This document shows, in pieces, positions 62,449 to 64,000 of a DNA stretch of 64,000 nucleotides (position 1 is its first letter; each line of letters begins with the position of its first letter). Below the pieces are notes generated by a model, which worked only from the letters and a program-made list of their open reading frames with translations, had not been told where the DNA came from and searched no databases. Source of the DNA: Wuchereria bancrofti. Its lineage: Eukaryota; Nematoda; Chromadorea; Rhabditida; Onchocercidae. Location of the stretch: NCBI GenBank assembly GCA_005281725.1, contig SSBO01000001.1:8336115-8400114 (forward strand). The letters are read 5' to 3'. The position numbers were made by a program, and so were the translations under genes.

Positions 62449-64000
62449 ATAACTTGGGCGGATATCCTAATTATCTTGCAAGATTTGTCATAGGCCTTCT
62501 CTCTCACCGAGTCAAATACTTTGCTGTGTCAAACACTTCTCTATACCAAACTGAGGTCACGAAAAGTTCTATTCTCTACACCTTTCTTGCAGTTGTCTGA
62601 GAACAAATCCATCTATTTGAAAACCACATTGGCTCTTAGATAGAAGTGCTTCGGCGACATGAATTTATTTAGAAGTATTCTTGTAAGAAAATTGGCAGTT
62701 GTAAAAAGCGAAGTGATACTTCGATACTTCAAGCAGAGTGCGACTCGGAGATTTAATAGAATTTCGCTTTGTTCCCAGAAGTCCACAATATACTCGTAGA
62801 ATTTAGTGCGAAGTGCTTCCAGATTTCGGATGGATTTCAATTGCTGTATGGATTTGAGAGTCTCTTCAAAGATGAAGACTACGTCCAGTTCAGTTGGTTA
62901 CTGATGTGCTGAACTGCGGAGTCTTTAGCTGGATGATAAACACTGAAAAGAGATTGGTTGAAAATGGAGGATTTATTTATTTATGAGAAGGGATTGGCAT
63001 TTGAGCTCCGAAGAGGACTTTCAAAGCCTTGTAGAGTACTTTGTGGTCGCTAGTATCTTCGCATGATTAGATCTTTTGTCCGAGACTGTTGAATCACTTG
63101 ATGTACTTACTGTTTTTGTTGAAGTTTACTAATTCCGAAATACCTATTTTTCTTGCAAGATAGGATGATTAATAAGGTGTGTTTTCAGAGTAACTCTCTT
63201 CTTTGATAGCTATTCCTGTGGATTGTTTTCAACAAACCAATCCTTAGATTTCCTTGATAAGAATTCTAAACTTTCTGTGCAGGTTTGTTTGCTGAATGCT
63301 ATTTTTTATAAGTTGCTAGAGTGCTGAAGGGGAGGAATCTATGGGATGATCTGCAAGTCTGATTGGAGGTTAACCTGAAAGTTGTTTCTTCGTAATTTCA
63401 AATTATTGTTGACTCCGATCTTCTTCCTTGGAATTTCGTCTCTTCTAGGTTTGGTTGGAAGTGTAGATTTTGAATTGCACAAGACGGTAATCTGTTTAAC
63501 ATTTTGCACTAGGCATCGCTAGGATATGACGAACATCGCGAATGCATCTTTGGTGTCCACTTAGACTTGTTACTCTGCTACTGAAATCTTCAGGGATCAT
63601 GACTTTATAGTCTACAGGAAATTTTTGGTGCCCAAGATGTAGACGATGAGGTGCCAATGTTTGGATCGAAGATGCACCCAAGTCCTTTTAAGCTGTCTGT
63701 CTGCTAAAAGATGATTTAGAACTTTATCAGAAAACGGCCATTATCGCCAAGTAGTGCTTTCCAGCACTGTTTTTCAGGCTTTAGACTTGTTATTCTGTTA
63801 CTGAAATCTTCAGGGATCATAACTTTATAGTCTACAGGAAACTTTTGAATAAGATGGTGAAGAGATCAGGGATCATGTTTCATCTTGAATAGTTGGGGCA
63901 TATATGTTGAAAAAGATAGCTTGTTTATTTTGTAGTGGAAGGCGTGAAGAGATAATGAAATCAAAATGATGACGGATTTCACTAATTGGTTCAATTGCAG
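62449..64000. other. Less AT-rich degenerate sequence, possibly transposon-derived
   Basis: Composition changes sharply at about 62450. The minus strand holds two open frames of 75 and 61 codons (62840-62613 with NLEALRTKFYEYIVDFWEQSE; 63681-63496 with FPVDYKVMIPEDFSSRV), broken by stops and frameshifts. The first is faintly like the Gag region of BEL/Pao elements (LEAL-type segment), but I cannot confirm it. A ~65-bp stretch at 63570-63630 recurs at 63783-63845. The region continues past the window edge. Confidence 0.35.
63570..63845. repeat. Spaced direct repeat, ~65 bp
   Basis: TTAGACTTGTTACTCTGCTA...TCTACAGGAAA at 63570-63630 recurs at 63783-63842 with four or five changes. Confidence 0.75.

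Overview
The window looks like nuclear DNA of a filarial nematode (Onchocercidae). It is very AT-rich, genes are split into many small exons with GT/AG (occasionally GC/AG) introns, acceptors are the nematode type (TTTTCAG or TTTTTAG), and there is a pair of 220-aa venom-allergen-like (VAL/ASP) secreted proteins typical of parasitic worms. A perfect copy of the 22-nt nematode spliced leader SL1 also occurs. Two N bases (18484, 41328) show this is a draft assembly. All exon models below were built by hand from reading frame, splice signals and phase.

Layout. 115-10799 (+): the 3' part of a large PDZ + LIM gene (LMO7/LIMCH1-like); its 5' end is outside the window. 10.8-23.3 kb: long AT-rich stretch with no gene I can support. 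23348-27189 (+): an intact 8-exon glycosyltransferase family 49 (LARGE/B4GAT1-like) gene. 28592-33014 (+): a two-exon gene piece with a FAR1/SWIM-transposase-like N-terminal segment and a frameshift. 34291-42149 (-): an unrecognised Ser/Ala/Asn-rich protein gene, split in this assembly. 35580-38140 (+): a PGAP2/FRAG1-like membrane protein. 38.9-46.4 kb: a cluster of four related small secreted acidic proteins, of which one looks intact and the others are damaged. 46.5-47.4 kb: probable solo LTR carrying SL1. 49.2-62.45 kb: a large inverted repeat with one VAL gene in each arm (50572-52269 on -, 60021-61756 on +) and a third, broken VAL fragment between them (54160-54290). 62.5-64.0 kb: less AT-rich, decayed sequence of unknown origin.

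The most interesting points are: (1) SL1 placed just downstream of a TATA box and just upstream of a polyadenylation signal inside an LTR-like unit; (2) a previously unrecognised (by me) cluster of tiny secreted proteins with a shared signal peptide and a shared C-terminal motif, in both orientations; (3) the VAL pair, whose promoter and introns 1 and 5 are almost identical while exons 2 and 4 differ mostly by amino-acid-changing substitutions; (4) two perfect duplications (268+ bp and 1130 bp) flanking an N, which split one gene and point to a misassembly or a structural haplotype.

The genes do not form an obvious pathway. Two membrane/secretory-pathway genes (GT49 glycosyltransferase, PGAP2-like GPI remodelling) sit near several secreted-protein genes, but this may be coincidence.
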